From: Alphaproteobacteria bacterium | Lineage (GTDB): Bacteria > Pseudomonadota > Alphaproteobacteria > UBA9655 | Length of the DNA: 33,256 nucleotides | Assembly: GCA_020049895.1 (NCBI GenBank) | Contig: JAGVLE010000028.1 | Span: 1-33,256 of the forward strand | Direction of reading: 5' to 3' | Shown: positions 25,388 to 33,207 of the stretch, in pieces | How the letters are laid out: each line of letters begins with the position of its first letter | Numbering within the stretch: position 1 is the stretch's first letter | Program-made: the position numbers and the translations under genes | Notes under the pieces: generated by a model | The model's database searches: none | Told to the model about the DNA's origin: nothing | The model's input: the letters and a program-made list of their open reading frames with translations, nothing else

Positions 25388-25495
25388 AATTCGGAAGCAA
25401 TTCGGAAGCAACAGGCAAAAACTCAGACCAACATTAACCAACAAAGACCAACAACGGAAACGATCTAACTAGCTGAAATATAAACAAATATAAAC
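25388..25495. repeat. Tandem direct repeats, probable integrase arm-type sites
   Basis: Between the integrase gene and the tRNA half lie three sets of short direct repeats: AATTCGGAAGC at 25388 and 25399, AGACCAACA at 25425 and 25445, and AAATATAAAC at 25476 and 25486. Repeats near the core site are how P4-type integrases recognise attachment DNA with their N-terminal domain. A GTGCTAC pair also lies beyond the tRNA half, near 25623-25640. Confidence 0.6.
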
Positions 25496-25522
25496 GTAGA
25501 TCAACAGAGACAAACATATAGA

Positions 25523-25575
25523 GAACTTGACTTTTAATCAGAGGGTCGATGGTTCGAATCCATCAGTGCCCACCA
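25523..25575 (+). other. Attachment site: 3' half of a tRNA-Lys (TTT) gene
   Basis: The stretch reads as the anticodon arm, T arm and acceptor end of tRNA-Lys: ACTTGACTTTTAATCAGAG (loop CTTTTAA, anticodon TTT), a perfect T arm GATGG-TTCGAAT-CCATC, then AGTGCCC-A-CCA ending at 25575. No GGGCACT 5' acceptor strand, D arm or other 5' half lies upstream, so it is not a functional gene. The anticodon stem mismatches at its base (C against A), as expected if the two sides come from different tRNA copies after recombination. Read as the attR-type end, with the intact tRNA-Lys at the far left end of the element. Confidence 0.8.
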
Positions 25576-25693
25576 ACGAAACACTAGGGTTTTTAGAGCC
25601 CATTCTTTTGTCGAATAATTTTGGTGCTACTCTCGTGCTACCTTTTGAGCTTTTTAAGCTAGATATGCATAAAGACAAACAAGGAAGTTCAAC

Positions 25694-25834
25694 ATGAAGC
25701 ACAGAACGTATGGAATAATATTCTTTTTATTATTCGCAGCCTTTGGAATCCCGCAGACTTGTTTCTCCATTCTAGCCATAGATGTGGATGAATTCAGTTT
25801 TCCGAGTACCGCGAAAAGAACACACTCCTTTTGA
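25694..25834 (+). pseudogene. Truncated copy of the secreted nuclease-like protein gene
   Basis: ATG 25694 begins MKHRTYGIIFFLLFAAFGIP and continues QTCFSILAIDVDEFSFPSTA-KR, closely matching the first 45 residues of the complete gene at 27884 at both protein and DNA level. Similarity ends abruptly at about 25819, after which the frame stops (TGA at 25832). Only the signal peptide and the first part of the mature protein remain. It lies about 120 bases after the attachment site and abuts the integrase relic, so the break was probably caused by an earlier insertion or deletion. Confidence 0.85.
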
Positions 25835-25873
25835 AAACCTCCTACTTTCCTTTCAAATGTCTCCGCAGCTTTT

Positions 25874-26029
25874 CTAACGGCCGTTCTCCAAAGGAACTTC
25901 TTCAGCAATTGCTTCTCTAACCGTGTTTCCAAAAAGGGAAGCAGCGTGACGCAAGGGCTCATCAGAAAGGTGAGCATCTCATTGAGTTGTGGAAGCTTGC
26001 GTATGGCCAAAAATTACTAAAATGTGCAA
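25874..26029 (-). pseudogene. Relic of a tyrosine integrase C-terminus
   Basis: The minus strand reads ILVIFGHTQASTTQ, stop, DAHLSDEPLRHAASLFGNTV then REAIAEEVPLENGR, stop at 25874. This matches the end of the intact integrase (KLLGHTQASTTQRYAHLADA, LRHATELFG). The Arg-Tyr of the active site is replaced by a TGA codon plus a changed base, so the catalytic Tyr is lost. No integrase body lies upstream. It shows that another, related element was integrated at or near this site before. Confidence 0.85.
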
Positions 26030-26189
26030 TGAATACAAGATGCTCCTTCTCTGTTCACACACGATCTGCCTACAGCTCTTAATTTTTTTCTAACAATTTA
26101 GATACTGACGTGCTTTAATCTTGAGGATGTTTTTATAGGTAATTGTTTACAAAAGAATTCTTGATCTAGAAACATTGGAAGGATATTTT

Positions 26190-27752
26190 ATGCCTAAAGT
26201 AATCTCCCGCACATTAACGACAAGCGTCAGCATCTTTTTGTTCCTCATCTCTTTTGCTCTTCATGCCGGCTTTCCTGACGATGAACTAGCTGTTCCAAAG
26301 ACAAAGACTAAACATTCTACGGCTTTAACTATAGCTGGATCAGATCCAAGTGGGGGCGCAGGACTTCAAGCTGATCTTAAAACCTTTTCAGCTCTACGCT
26401 GCTATGGAATGAGTGTTGTGACGGCTTTAACGGCTCAGAATACACAAGGTGTGCAAGCGATTCATCCCGCACTTCATAAAGGTTTTCTTACTGCCCAACT
26501 TGAGTCCATTTTCAGTGATATAGGTGTTAATGCCACAAAAATTGGAATGTTAGGCACAAAAGAGACTATTGAAGAAGTTATTCAGTTTTTAAGAGATCAT
26601 AATTTACAAAACATCGTCATTGACCCCGTTATGTTTTCAAAGACTGGGCACCTTCTTCTTCAAGAAGATGCAATAGAAACTCTTAGAAAGCTTCTTCCTT
26701 TTGCTTCAGTGCTAACCCCGAACGTTCATGAAGCCTCTAAACTATTAGGCCTCCCCCCCATTACAACGGAAGATGAAATGCTTCATGCAGCTCAGAGCTT
26801 ACTTGCTTTAGGACCAACGGCAGTGATAGTCAAAGGAGGACCTTGCTCTCCTGGAAATGATTGCTTAGTTATGCAAGGGAAAGAAATCCCTTTCTGGCTT
26901 CGTGGAACCCCCACTCATACCTCTAATCTTCATGGAACCGGTTGTTCTTTTTCTGCTGCGCTCACAAGTTATCTAGCAAGAGGGGACGATATTATTGTGG
27001 CGGCTCGTAATGCAAAGCAGTACATCACTCACGCTATTGAAGAAGGATCTCACTATACATTAGGAAAAGGATCCGTCGGTCCCGTTCATCATTTTTATCT
27101 TAGTTGGTCACAACCTCCTTTCTCTCAAAGAGTTTGGCTAGAAACGATGCCTTTATTTGCACGTATAAAGGAACACCCCTTTCTTAAAGGAATGGTAGAT
27201 AATTCCCTAGAAGATGAAAAATTTCGATTTTATGTACATCAGGACAGCTTTTTCCTTAAGCATAGAGCTGAAGCTTACTCCATCTTAGCGTCCAGAGCTT
27301 CCACAACCGATGTTCAAGACTATTTAAAAGAAAAAGCCGAGGTAACAAAGGCTGCGGCCCTTTTTATCTTTGAAAAGTATAGTATCCAGCCTGAAAGCGT
27401 TGAGGAAAGCCCTGCGAGTAAAAGATATGGTGAATTTCTTATTCAAATGGCACGTGAAGGAAGTTTTTATGAAGCACTTGCAAGCCATGCTCCTTGTTCC
27501 CTTATGTATCAAAAATTAGGAGAACATCTTCGGGACCATTCAGCTCAACCAAATAAATTTCAAGTGTGGATATCTACATATAGCAGCGCCCTCAGAAGGA
27601 AAAATGTTGAAGTTTTCTTAGACATCATTGACGATTTTTCTGAGACAGCAAAGTATGAAGACCAAGAGTTGATGAGAAAAGCGTTTTTTACAGCCGCACA
27701 GCTTGAGTTTGGATTTTGGGAGAGTGCCTTTAAGCTAGGACATGAAGAGTAA
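26190..27752 (+). CDS. ThiD-TenA fusion with an N-terminal signal peptide
   Basis: A 520-residue fusion. Residues about 43-295 are hydroxymethylpyrimidine (phosphate) kinase ThiD: LTIAGSDPSGGAGLQADLKT, VIDPVMFSKTG and LHGTGCSFSAA (about 248-258). Residues about 310-515 are TenA/thiaminase II: FYVHQDSFFLKH, HAPCSLMY (Cys436, the expected nucleophile) and LEFGFWESAF with the conserved Glu. Together they salvage pyrimidine from degraded thiamin and phosphorylate it. Unusually, residues 1-26 look like a signal peptide (RTLTTSVSIFLFLISFALHA). GGAAGGA before ATG 26190 fixes the start. Exported ThiD would need ATP outside the cell, which host cytoplasm could provide. No thi-box riboswitch was recognised upstream. 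Confidence 0.88.
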   Translation: MPKVISRTLTTSVSIFLFLISFALHAGFPDDELAVPKTKTKHSTALTIAGSDPSGGAGLQADLKTFSALRCYGMSVVTALTAQNTQGVQAIHPALHKGFLTAQLESIFSDIGVNATKIGMLGTKETIEEVIQFLRDHNLQNIVIDPVMFSKTGHLLLQEDAIETLRKLLPFASVLTPNVHEASKLLGLPPITTEDEMLHAAQSLLALGPTAVIVKGGPCSPGNDCLVMQGKEIPFWLRGTPTHTSNLHGTGCSFSAALTSYLARGDDIIVAARNAKQYITHAIEEGSHYTLGKGSVGPVHHFYLSWSQPPFSQRVWLETMPLFARIKEHPFLKGMVDNSLEDEKFRFYVHQDSFFLKHRAEAYSILASRASTTDVQDYLKEKAEVTKAAALFIFEKYSIQPESVEESPASKRYGEFLIQMAREGSFYEALASHAPCSLMYQKLGEHLRDHSAQPNKFQVWISTYSSALRRKNVEVFLDIIDDFSETAKYEDQELMRKAFFTAAQLEFGFWESAFKLGHEE

Positions 27753-27770
27753 TTCAGAAAAAAAGCACGA

Positions 27771-27812
27771 AAATACTCCACGGGACATGCTCCGCGGCGT
27801 GTTTGTATTTTT
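27771..27812 (+). terminator. Probable terminator after thiD-tenA
   Basis: AAAATAC and GTATTTT, with inner CACG/CGTG pairs, form an interrupted hairpin 18 bases after the stop, continuing into TTTTT. Confidence 0.45.
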
Positions 27813-27883
27813 AAACAAAATGTACCCTTCTACCAAAGAAGAAATCTTAACCTTTTAAAAGAATTAACAAGAGGCAAAAATTA

Positions 27884-29026
27884 ATGATGAAAATGCAACA
27901 TAGAACTTATGGAGCAATATTCTTTTTATTGCTCGTAGCCTTTGGAATTCCACAGCGTTGTCTTTCCATTTTGGCTATAGATGTGGATGAATTCAGTTTT
28001 CCCAGTACCGCGAAAAGAGGAATAAGGGTTATTCAATTTGATACTGACACGCAAAAATTTAAACAAATTGATTACTTGACTGTTTTGGCAACAGACCGCG
28101 CCTCTAATTCTCCGCTTTCTTACGAAGATATTCCTGGCCTTACGCTCTATACTTCTGGCAACGTTGAGGTAAAATCTACTTTTGATCTTACAAAATTCAT
28201 GTTGAGGACAAAGGGAGAAATTACACTCTCTGGAAATCTTACAAAGCCATTTCAGTGGAAAGCTATTGATTCTCACTCTGTTCTACAATCTGCATCACCA
28301 GCTTTATCGGGAGAAGCTATTCTAAAAAAGCTAAAAACGTTTGCTAAGCAAGCAGCTGCAGGAGGAGACTTCACCGTATCACTTTCGTCTATAAATCCTA
28401 AGGGAGATCTATCAGAGCCTGTTGCACAAACGTTTAAGAGCATTTCCCCCCAACAAAAAGAAAATAGCGATGAAAGAGGAAGGATAGGAGAAGTTTCGAC
28501 AATTCTTACCATGTTTGATTTTGGATACCTAGCTCTTGCTTCTAAGTATGAAGCTAATCATGGAAATGATGGTCTTTTTAAAACAAGAGATAATGGAGTG
28601 CTATTCTTGACAGAGTCTAAGTGTCGCACAGAAAAGAAATCTGCTTCAAAATATCTAGAAGAAGATTTATCTGAGAAAGAAATCTATAGGAAATTACAAA
28701 AAATGCATGAAAAAGGAGGAATTATTGCTGAAAGTGCAGAAGACGTAGAGCTCTTTATTCAAGATTCTCCTGAAGCAATTTTTAAATTTGCGCATAGAGT
28801 TAAAGATGATGGAAAATGCCAATGTGAGATTCAGGAGTTTTCCCTTGAGGAGTACAACAAATGCCTTCCTCCCGTTGACTTGACGTATGAAAGTGGAAAA
28901 GTAGAGTTAATGCAAGAAACATGTGAGAAATTAGAAGTTTCATCTCCAGAAAAATTGCGGATTTTTATGAAAGCCAATAACCTTACTGTTGACGACATTC
29001 AAATACTTCTTAAGGAAATTAGATAA
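27884..29026 (+). CDS. Secreted putative PD-(D/E)XK nuclease toxin
   Basis: A 380-residue protein with a signal peptide (AIFFLLLVAFGIPQRCLS, ending near ILA at residue 31). Residues about 45-190 are of unknown fold. The C-terminal domain reads GRIGEVSTILTMFDFGYLAL, then HGNDGLF (Asp229) and VLFLTESKCR (Glu244, Lys246). The order E...D...ExK is that of PD-(D/E)XK restriction-fold nucleases, often found as toxin domains. A Cys pair (KCQC) near 316 lies in the tail. The gene overlaps the lipoprotein gene by one base (TAATG). A truncated paralogue lies at 25694. A secreted nuclease acting on a host or competitor is possible, but the role is inferred. Confidence 0.6.
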   Translation: MMKMQHRTYGAIFFLLLVAFGIPQRCLSILAIDVDEFSFPSTAKRGIRVIQFDTDTQKFKQIDYLTVLATDRASNSPLSYEDIPGLTLYTSGNVEVKSTFDLTKFMLRTKGEITLSGNLTKPFQWKAIDSHSVLQSASPALSGEAILKKLKTFAKQAAAGGDFTVSLSSINPKGDLSEPVAQTFKSISPQQKENSDERGRIGEVSTILTMFDFGYLALASKYEANHGNDGLFKTRDNGVLFLTESKCRTEKKSASKYLEEDLSEKEIYRKLQKMHEKGGIIAESAEDVELFIQDSPEAIFKFAHRVKDDGKCQCEIQEFSLEEYNKCLPPVDLTYESGKVELMQETCEKLEVSSPEKLRIFMKANNLTVDDIQILLKEIR

Positions 29027-29670
29027 TGAGAAGGCATGCATTACTTTTTTTACTGCTTGTTTCCTGTACATTGTCGGGATGTGATGACACTACAAATGAA
29101 AAAATTCTAGCTGAGTTGAAAGAGATTAATCATAGGCAGAACCATCAGTACAGAATGCAACTTTGGTGGAGAAGCTATGACGATGAAATACAAGCGAAAA
29201 GCTCATTTAAAGAAAAACGAGACATCCTAGCCTGGCAAGAAAAAGAACGTCTTATAGATTTATTAAAGGAGAAAGTTCATCTTTTAGGCAACTTAAACGA
29301 ATTAAAGGAATTAAATAAGAAGGACTTTACAGGTACTCTTTCCATACAGCTTCGTGCCTATGTTTTAGATCGTACCGCTTCTTCATCTTTTTCTTCAACT
29401 CTTTTTAAGCTGTTTTTACGTATGCTGACATCCAGCAAGCATGACAGCGACATTGAAATCTTTAATCTCATTAATGATCGTATCTCTGCCTACAAACTTT
29501 CTATTATGGAACTTGAGTCCTACCCAAATTATTCTTCAATGGCTTTAGAAGAAACTGTAAAAAATCAATATAACATTGGACTTCTGCCAAAAAGCATCAA
29601 TAAATTTATTTCTGAGGAAATTAATAGGTTGGAGAGAGAAATTGAGTTAGCTGAAAAAGACCTAAAATAA
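29026..29670 (+). CDS. Lipoprotein coupled to the nuclease-like gene
   Basis: A 214-residue lipoprotein: signal peptide MRRHALLFLLLVSCTLSGCD with a lipobox LSGC (Cys19). The mature part is helical and charged, with probable coiled coil at 24-80 and at the C-terminus (EEINRLEREIELAEKDLK). The start codon shares a base with the stop of the previous gene, so the two are translationally coupled. A membrane-tethered partner would fit an immunity protein or accessory factor for the putative nuclease; this is inference only. No family recognised. Confidence 0.6.
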   Translation: MRRHALLFLLLVSCTLSGCDDTTNEKILAELKEINHRQNHQYRMQLWWRSYDDEIQAKSSFKEKRDILAWQEKERLIDLLKEKVHLLGNLNELKELNKKDFTGTLSIQLRAYVLDRTASSSFSSTLFKLFLRMLTSSKHDSDIEIFNLINDRISAYKLSIMELESYPNYSSMALEETVKNQYNIGLLPKSINKFISEEINRLEREIELAEKDLK

Positions 29671-29734
29671 AGAATCTTGGCTTGGGTCCTTAATGTTCTT
29701 TCTTTCAGGAGTAATCTAAGATCTTAATGAGCTC

Positions 29735-30178
29735 CTAACAATGATTAACTTGCTCTAACGCTTCCTTCAGCTTCTTATTCTCAATGTGAAGGATATTAAT
29801 CCCTCTCTTTTCAATTAGATTGGCAGACTCTATTCCATCCTCTACGCTCATCTCGCCCTTCCCTACCATCGTAAGGGTATCCTTCATGGCCTTATCAAAA
29901 TCTTCTAAATTCTTTATGTTAACCAAAGTCTTGGTCTCAATAAAACTGCGAGATCTCGCAACAGGGATGCAATCAAGGATAAGCTTAGCAGCAGCCATAT
30001 CTATGGCTACATCTTCTCCGAGAGCCCTTCTATAAATAAGCCTTAAGAGCTGAGAGAAATCTTCTTCTGAGATAGCCTTTCCTATCAATCTTGTTTTATC
30101 AAGGCCTTTTGGTCTTCCTTTCCCAAATGTATTCCCTTGAGTGAATTTTCCGGTTGGGGGATTTGTCCCTACTTCCAT
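29735..30178 (-). CDS. DUF5681-type protein
   Basis: A 147-residue protein whose N-terminus (FTQGNTFGKGRPKG) is the F..GN..GKGRPKG motif of DUF5681 proteins, which are common in prophages and mobile elements of alphaproteobacteria and are sometimes placed near terminase genes. The rest is helical and basic-acidic mixed, with RALGEDVAIDMAAAKLILDCI and a C-terminal coiled-coil-like KKLKEALEQV. It is convergent with the lipoprotein gene; a short AGGAG...CTCCT inverted repeat lies between them. No other phage gene is next to it. Confidence 0.65.
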   Translation of the reverse strand: MEVGTNPPTGKFTQGNTFGKGRPKGLDKTRLIGKAISEEDFSQLLRLIYRRALGEDVAIDMAAAKLILDCIPVARSRSFIETKTLVNIKNLEDFDKAMKDTLTMVGKGEMSVEDGIESANLIEKRGINILHIENKKLKEALEQVNHC

Positions 30179-30569
30179 ATCGGCTCCGTTAAAGTGCCGT
30201 TAAAAACGGTGAATGAGTATATTTTGATTTCTTTAAGCAAGATCCCTTCTTGTCGTTTAAGTGTGTATCTTCACAAGAAAAAACAGGAGAATCTCTTCGA
30301 GTAAGAATAAAGGTAATAGCCTCTGAAGTCAAGGAAATGCCTCAAAAAGACTGACTGTTCCGTTAAGGGCCTGTCGTTATGATTCAAAGGTATATGATGA
30401 CCTTTTCCCCTCATCATCCCAGTTTCGTAATTACTTCGAAACTCTATACACCCCACTTTCGGACGCACGAATTGTAAAGTTTTCTTGTTGACAAAAAATA
30501 ATATGAATAATAAATATAAAATAAATTACATTTAACAAAGTGTTTTTTGAAATTCTAGAGGGTATTATT
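30179..30569. other. Intergenic stretch without a supported gene
   Basis: No convincing gene. A 65-codon minus-strand frame (30271-30468) has no ribosome site or recognisable motif. The right end is very AT-rich and holds the promoter proposed at 30488. Confidence 0.5.
30488..30516 (+). promoter_or_regulatory. Candidate promoter for the 159-residue secreted protein
   Basis: A perfect TTGACA (30488-30493) is followed after 17 bases by TAAATA (30511-30516), with a better TATAAA at a longer spacing (30515-30520). It lies 54 bases before the gene at 30570. Confidence 0.45.
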
Positions 30570-31049
30570 ATGAAAAACTTACTTGCAGTTGCTGTGCTTG
30601 TTTTAGCTGGCTCTCTCTCATCAGCGATGGCTACGTCGTCATTCGATGTTGAGATTCCAGCTCATGGGAGCCACATTACGGTTACACGTCTCCCTATTGA
30701 TGAAGCTGGGGATGTCTCGCATCTTGGTTGGACTGGTCCAGATTGTATAGAATATAAACTGAGTCTCCCGCCCAGAGATTCTGCTCTGCCGCCTTTGCAC
30801 TTTAGAATTCTGGACGAAGATAAGCCTGGTGAGATTAAAATAGGAGCCTTGAAAGATTTATTCGTAAGTTATGAAGCTACTCCATCACCTGTTGCGGTGG
30901 CTACGTATGAATATACCTACGAAGGAATTGAAGATCCCGACTTTGATCTGGTATGTGTACTTCCAGCTGCATACCTGGAACACTATGATGTGCAGGTTGA
31001 TCCTGAAAACCCACGTTTACTTTGTTTTAGAAGCCGTCATCGTGGGTGA
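30570..31049 (+). CDS. Secreted protein of unknown function
   Basis: A 159-residue protein with a textbook signal peptide (MKNLLAVAVLVLAGSLSSAMA, cut before TSS at about 21). The mature part is acidic and rich in beta-strand-forming residues (FDVEIPAHGSHITVTRLPI, PPLHFRILDEDKPGEIKIG, YEYTYEGIEDPDFDLV) with three Cys and no recognised domain. ATG 30570 is preceded by AGAGGGT; an upstream in-frame ATG at 30540 would spoil the signal peptide. It is followed by transposase debris. Function not recognised. Confidence 0.6.
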   Translation: MKNLLAVAVLVLAGSLSSAMATSSFDVEIPAHGSHITVTRLPIDEAGDVSHLGWTGPDCIEYKLSLPPRDSALPPLHFRILDEDKPGEIKIGALKDLFVSYEATPSPVAVATYEYTYEGIEDPDFDLVCVLPAAYLEHYDVQVDPENPRLLCFRSRHRG

Positions 31050-31055
31050 GAAGTC

Positions 31056-31196
31056 CTATTTAAAAGTAGCATCGAATATTGAGAATACCTTTTCTAAAGC
31101 CTCCTGAAAAACTGGTCCCCGTTGGTCATGAATATTGGTTGCGTGCACTTTGACATGAAGAATCTTTTCTATCGTATCCGTCACGATATAGCACTT
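31056..31196 (-). pseudogene. Fragment of an IS5-like DDE transposase
   Basis: The minus strand reads KCYIVTDTIEKILHVKVHAT then NIHDQRGPVFQEALEKVF, closely following the (K/R)R.(I/L)V.DT.G..L.V.VHAANI.D..G segment of IS5-family transposases, which holds the second catalytic Asp. Only about 46 codons remain between a TGA upstream and a TAG at 31056. It is an insertion-sequence relic. Confidence 0.7.
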
Positions 31197-31572
31197 ACGT
31201 CACCTGCTCGAACCCATTCCTCCTTTATACGCTCCTGCATCATTTTTTCCCATACTACCCTTCTCTTCTGATCTCCGGAAAGGGGGAAAGCATGGAGGGC
31301 CTCAGACAAGATCGGCGAGTGAAGGGCTCCCCTCTAATACACCCAACAAGCTTTACATCATAACGTAATGTGTGTTAGCCCTTTTATTAAAACTCATATA
31401 AAATAGGTAATGGCTATATAATAACAGCCATGTAAAGAACCTGTTAGGTTTGTTTAGGGAAGTTTTGGCACATACTAACGTGTGCAAATAAGGCACAAAC
31501 TAAAAAGACTAAGATAAAAAAAGATTTTCGCGTTATTTGTTTCCTCGTATGGGCTGCATTGGGAGGAAGACT
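31197..31572. other. Intergenic stretch with an unidentified minus-strand coding fragment
   Basis: Between 31334 and about 31190 the minus strand has an open, protein-like stretch (HSPILSEALHAFPLSGDQKR, then WEKMMQERIKEEWVRAGDV) without a start, probably another gene relic joined to the transposase fragment. From 31335 to 31558 I see no gene. GGGAGGA at about 31560 is the ribosome site of the next gene. Confidence 0.4.
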
Positions 31573-33207
31573 ATGTTCAAGAAGATTTTATGCTGGATGC
31601 TGCTTTTGCAGCACGTTAATGCCTATGTGCTTCGGGCGGATATTACCCAGGGTTACTCAACCCATGATGAAATCTACCTCCATACTTCCCAGGGAAGAAA
31701 TGGTACTCTACGCCTGACCCTAGGGACAGCTACGGACAATGATGGGGAGCCCCAGAGGCTGCTTGATATTATTGATGTTCCTTCTTATCAAACTTTAAAT
31801 ACAGGTTTCAGCTCTGATTCCAATGAGCCATCTGTTTCCTTTAGGCACAAACCAACCTTTTTTGAAAGTGCTGGCATTAAGCGCCTCCCTGATCGCATAC
31901 ACTTTGTCCTCCAAGGATTAGACATCTCCATCAACAATGCGGGGGACATGATTGTACAAGGACGACAAACTGATTTTAGCAGAACCCTTTTTTTTAGCAG
32001 TGACCGTCTAATTACGTTAAACAGTCTCACAGCTGATGAATTACAAGTCACAGCCCCCTTAATCCTTCATGTTGGAAACTCTTCCATAAAAAGGTTGGTT
32101 CTTGAGGGATTACTCCCTACAGGCAATGAGACAGACGCTCCCTTTGTCAACGTAGGACAGCTTGAAGCCCAAGACTGTTTTTTGAGAAATCTTAAGGGCG
32201 GAAATGCAGGCACACTTAATGCTCTTCGGTTTTCACTCATGGGTAAATTGGACTCTATGGGCAGTCTTATAAGCGACGAATTAATTTTAGAACCAAACGC
32301 ATGCTTAAAATTCATGGATACCGCGAAGACAGATATTAAGGCTCTTTTTTTAAGTCCTGGCTGTCGATTTGAAAATTATAAAACATCTTCTCCCCTTACT
32401 ATGGATAGATTAGATGGATCAGGTGGAGTCCTTACAAATTATGGCTCAATGCTAATTGGTGAGGCAGTACCAGACCATGCTTTTGAATCTATTCTCAATC
32501 AGGGTCTTTTCCATATAGAGACTGGAGATCTAAACGCCCACCACCTTGAAAATTCCAATACATTGATGTTAGAGCAAGGAACACTGCCTGTGGGGGAAGG
32601 ACAAAATTCTGGAAAGCTGCAGGCCCCTTGCCTATCCGTTGACACGTTGTTCACAAATACCGGTGGGGTTAGCACCCAACGCCTAAAAGGGGCTGGAAAA
32701 TTTGAGAATAGAGGGGCTCTTGAGAGTACTCTCGAGGGAGAAAAAGCTGATCTTACACTTGATATTGAACAACTGATCAATGATTCCTCCATCAATGCCC
32801 GATCAATCACTGGATCAAACGGGTTAAGACTCTTTACAAACACCCAGGACGCACGCGTTGAGTCTTCCAAAAACTTAACTTTTTCCCCAAAAACTCGCGT
32901 TGTTAACGAAGGCCTCTTGGACGCTGACGAAATAACGTTGGAAGGCCCTATAACCCTCCAAAAAGGAGATATATCTGCTCGAACACTGCGCCTTATGGGG
33001 GATGATTTCACCAACCAAACCGAAGGCGATATGCAGATAGGAGCCCTTATCTTAGAGGGTGTAAAACACCTTATAAACAAAGGGATTCTTGCTATCTCAA
33101 CTCTTGTTCCAGGAACCAGCACCCTTCAGACCTTAGAGAATGCGAAAGGGGCTACTCTTGTCCTGCCCCCCTATAAATGGTCCAGGTTATGTCTCGTGAA
33201 GTGCTAA
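31573..33207 (+). CDS. Secreted repeat-rich, haemagglutinin-like protein, probably truncated
   Basis: A 544-residue frame from ATG 31573 (GGGAGGA upstream), with a signal peptide (FKKILCWMLLLQHVNAYV). The rest is built of irregular repeats of short strands with N/G/D turns: LTADELQVTAPLILHVGNSS, LFTNTGGVSTQRLKGAGKF, VVNEGLLDADEITLEGPITL, FTNQTEGDMQIGALILEG. This is the look of a right-handed beta-helix as in filamentous haemagglutinin-type adhesins. It ends abruptly at KWSRLCLVKC, which does not continue the repeat pattern, and DNA from about 33170 looks foreign. The protein is therefore probably cut by an insertion at its 3' end. Confidence 0.65.
   Translation: MFKKILCWMLLLQHVNAYVLRADITQGYSTHDEIYLHTSQGRNGTLRLTLGTATDNDGEPQRLLDIIDVPSYQTLNTGFSSDSNEPSVSFRHKPTFFESAGIKRLPDRIHFVLQGLDISINNAGDMIVQGRQTDFSRTLFFSSDRLITLNSLTADELQVTAPLILHVGNSSIKRLVLEGLLPTGNETDAPFVNVGQLEAQDCFLRNLKGGNAGTLNALRFSLMGKLDSMGSLISDELILEPNACLKFMDTAKTDIKALFLSPGCRFENYKTSSPLTMDRLDGSGGVLTNYGSMLIGEAVPDHAFESILNQGLFHIETGDLNAHHLENSNTLMLEQGTLPVGEGQNSGKLQAPCLSVDTLFTNTGGVSTQRLKGAGKFENRGALESTLEGEKADLTLDIEQLINDSSINARSITGSNGLRLFTNTQDARVESSKNLTFSPKTRVVNEGLLDADEITLEGPITLQKGDISARTLRLMGDDFTNQTEGDMQIGALILEGVKHLINKGILAISTLVPGTSTLQTLENAKGATLVLPPYKWSRLCLVKC

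Larger units (their letters stand above)
1..25575. mobile_element. Right portion of a RAGE-like integrative conjugative element
   Basis: Seen: F-type conjugation genes (traH, traG, traD) at the left, a Ti-type relaxase with divergent traC/traD in the middle, a tyrosine integrase at the right, then integrase arm-type repeats and a 3' half of a tRNA-Lys gene. Known: this mixture of F-type secretion genes with Ti-type DNA-processing genes is the hallmark of Rickettsiales amplified genetic elements and related ICEs. Inferred: the rest of the secretion genes (traE/K/B/C/W/U/N/F and so on) and the intact tRNA-Lys lie left of this window, and everything between traD and traA is cargo. The left limit given here is only the window edge. 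Several relics inside show that the element has been rearranged. Confidence 0.75.

Noticed and set aside
25498-25575. Complete tRNA-Lys gene
   Set aside because: Only the anticodon arm, T arm and acceptor 3' side are present; there is no 5' acceptor strand GGGCACT and no D arm.
25654-26010. 118-codon minus-strand gene
   Set aside because: The DNA is explained by the truncated secreted-protein gene on the plus strand and by the integrase relic in another minus frame.
26030-26189. Thiamin riboswitch upstream of thiD-tenA
   Set aside because: The conserved CUGAGA and related thi-box segments are not visible in the short leader.
30271-30468. 65-codon minus-strand frame
   Set aside because: No ribosome site, no recognisable domain, and it lies in an otherwise empty interval.
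32499-33122. Long minus-strand frame (207 codons) opposite the adhesin-like gene
   Set aside because: It is the antisense of a protein with a signal peptide, strong ribosome site and repeat structure; the antisense protein is Ser/Arg/Pro-rich with no motif.
15477-33185. TAAATGGTCCAGG shared by 15477-15489 and 33173-33185 as a possible insertion-sequence end
   Set aside because: Chance 13-base matches are expected in a window this long, and the flanks do not match.
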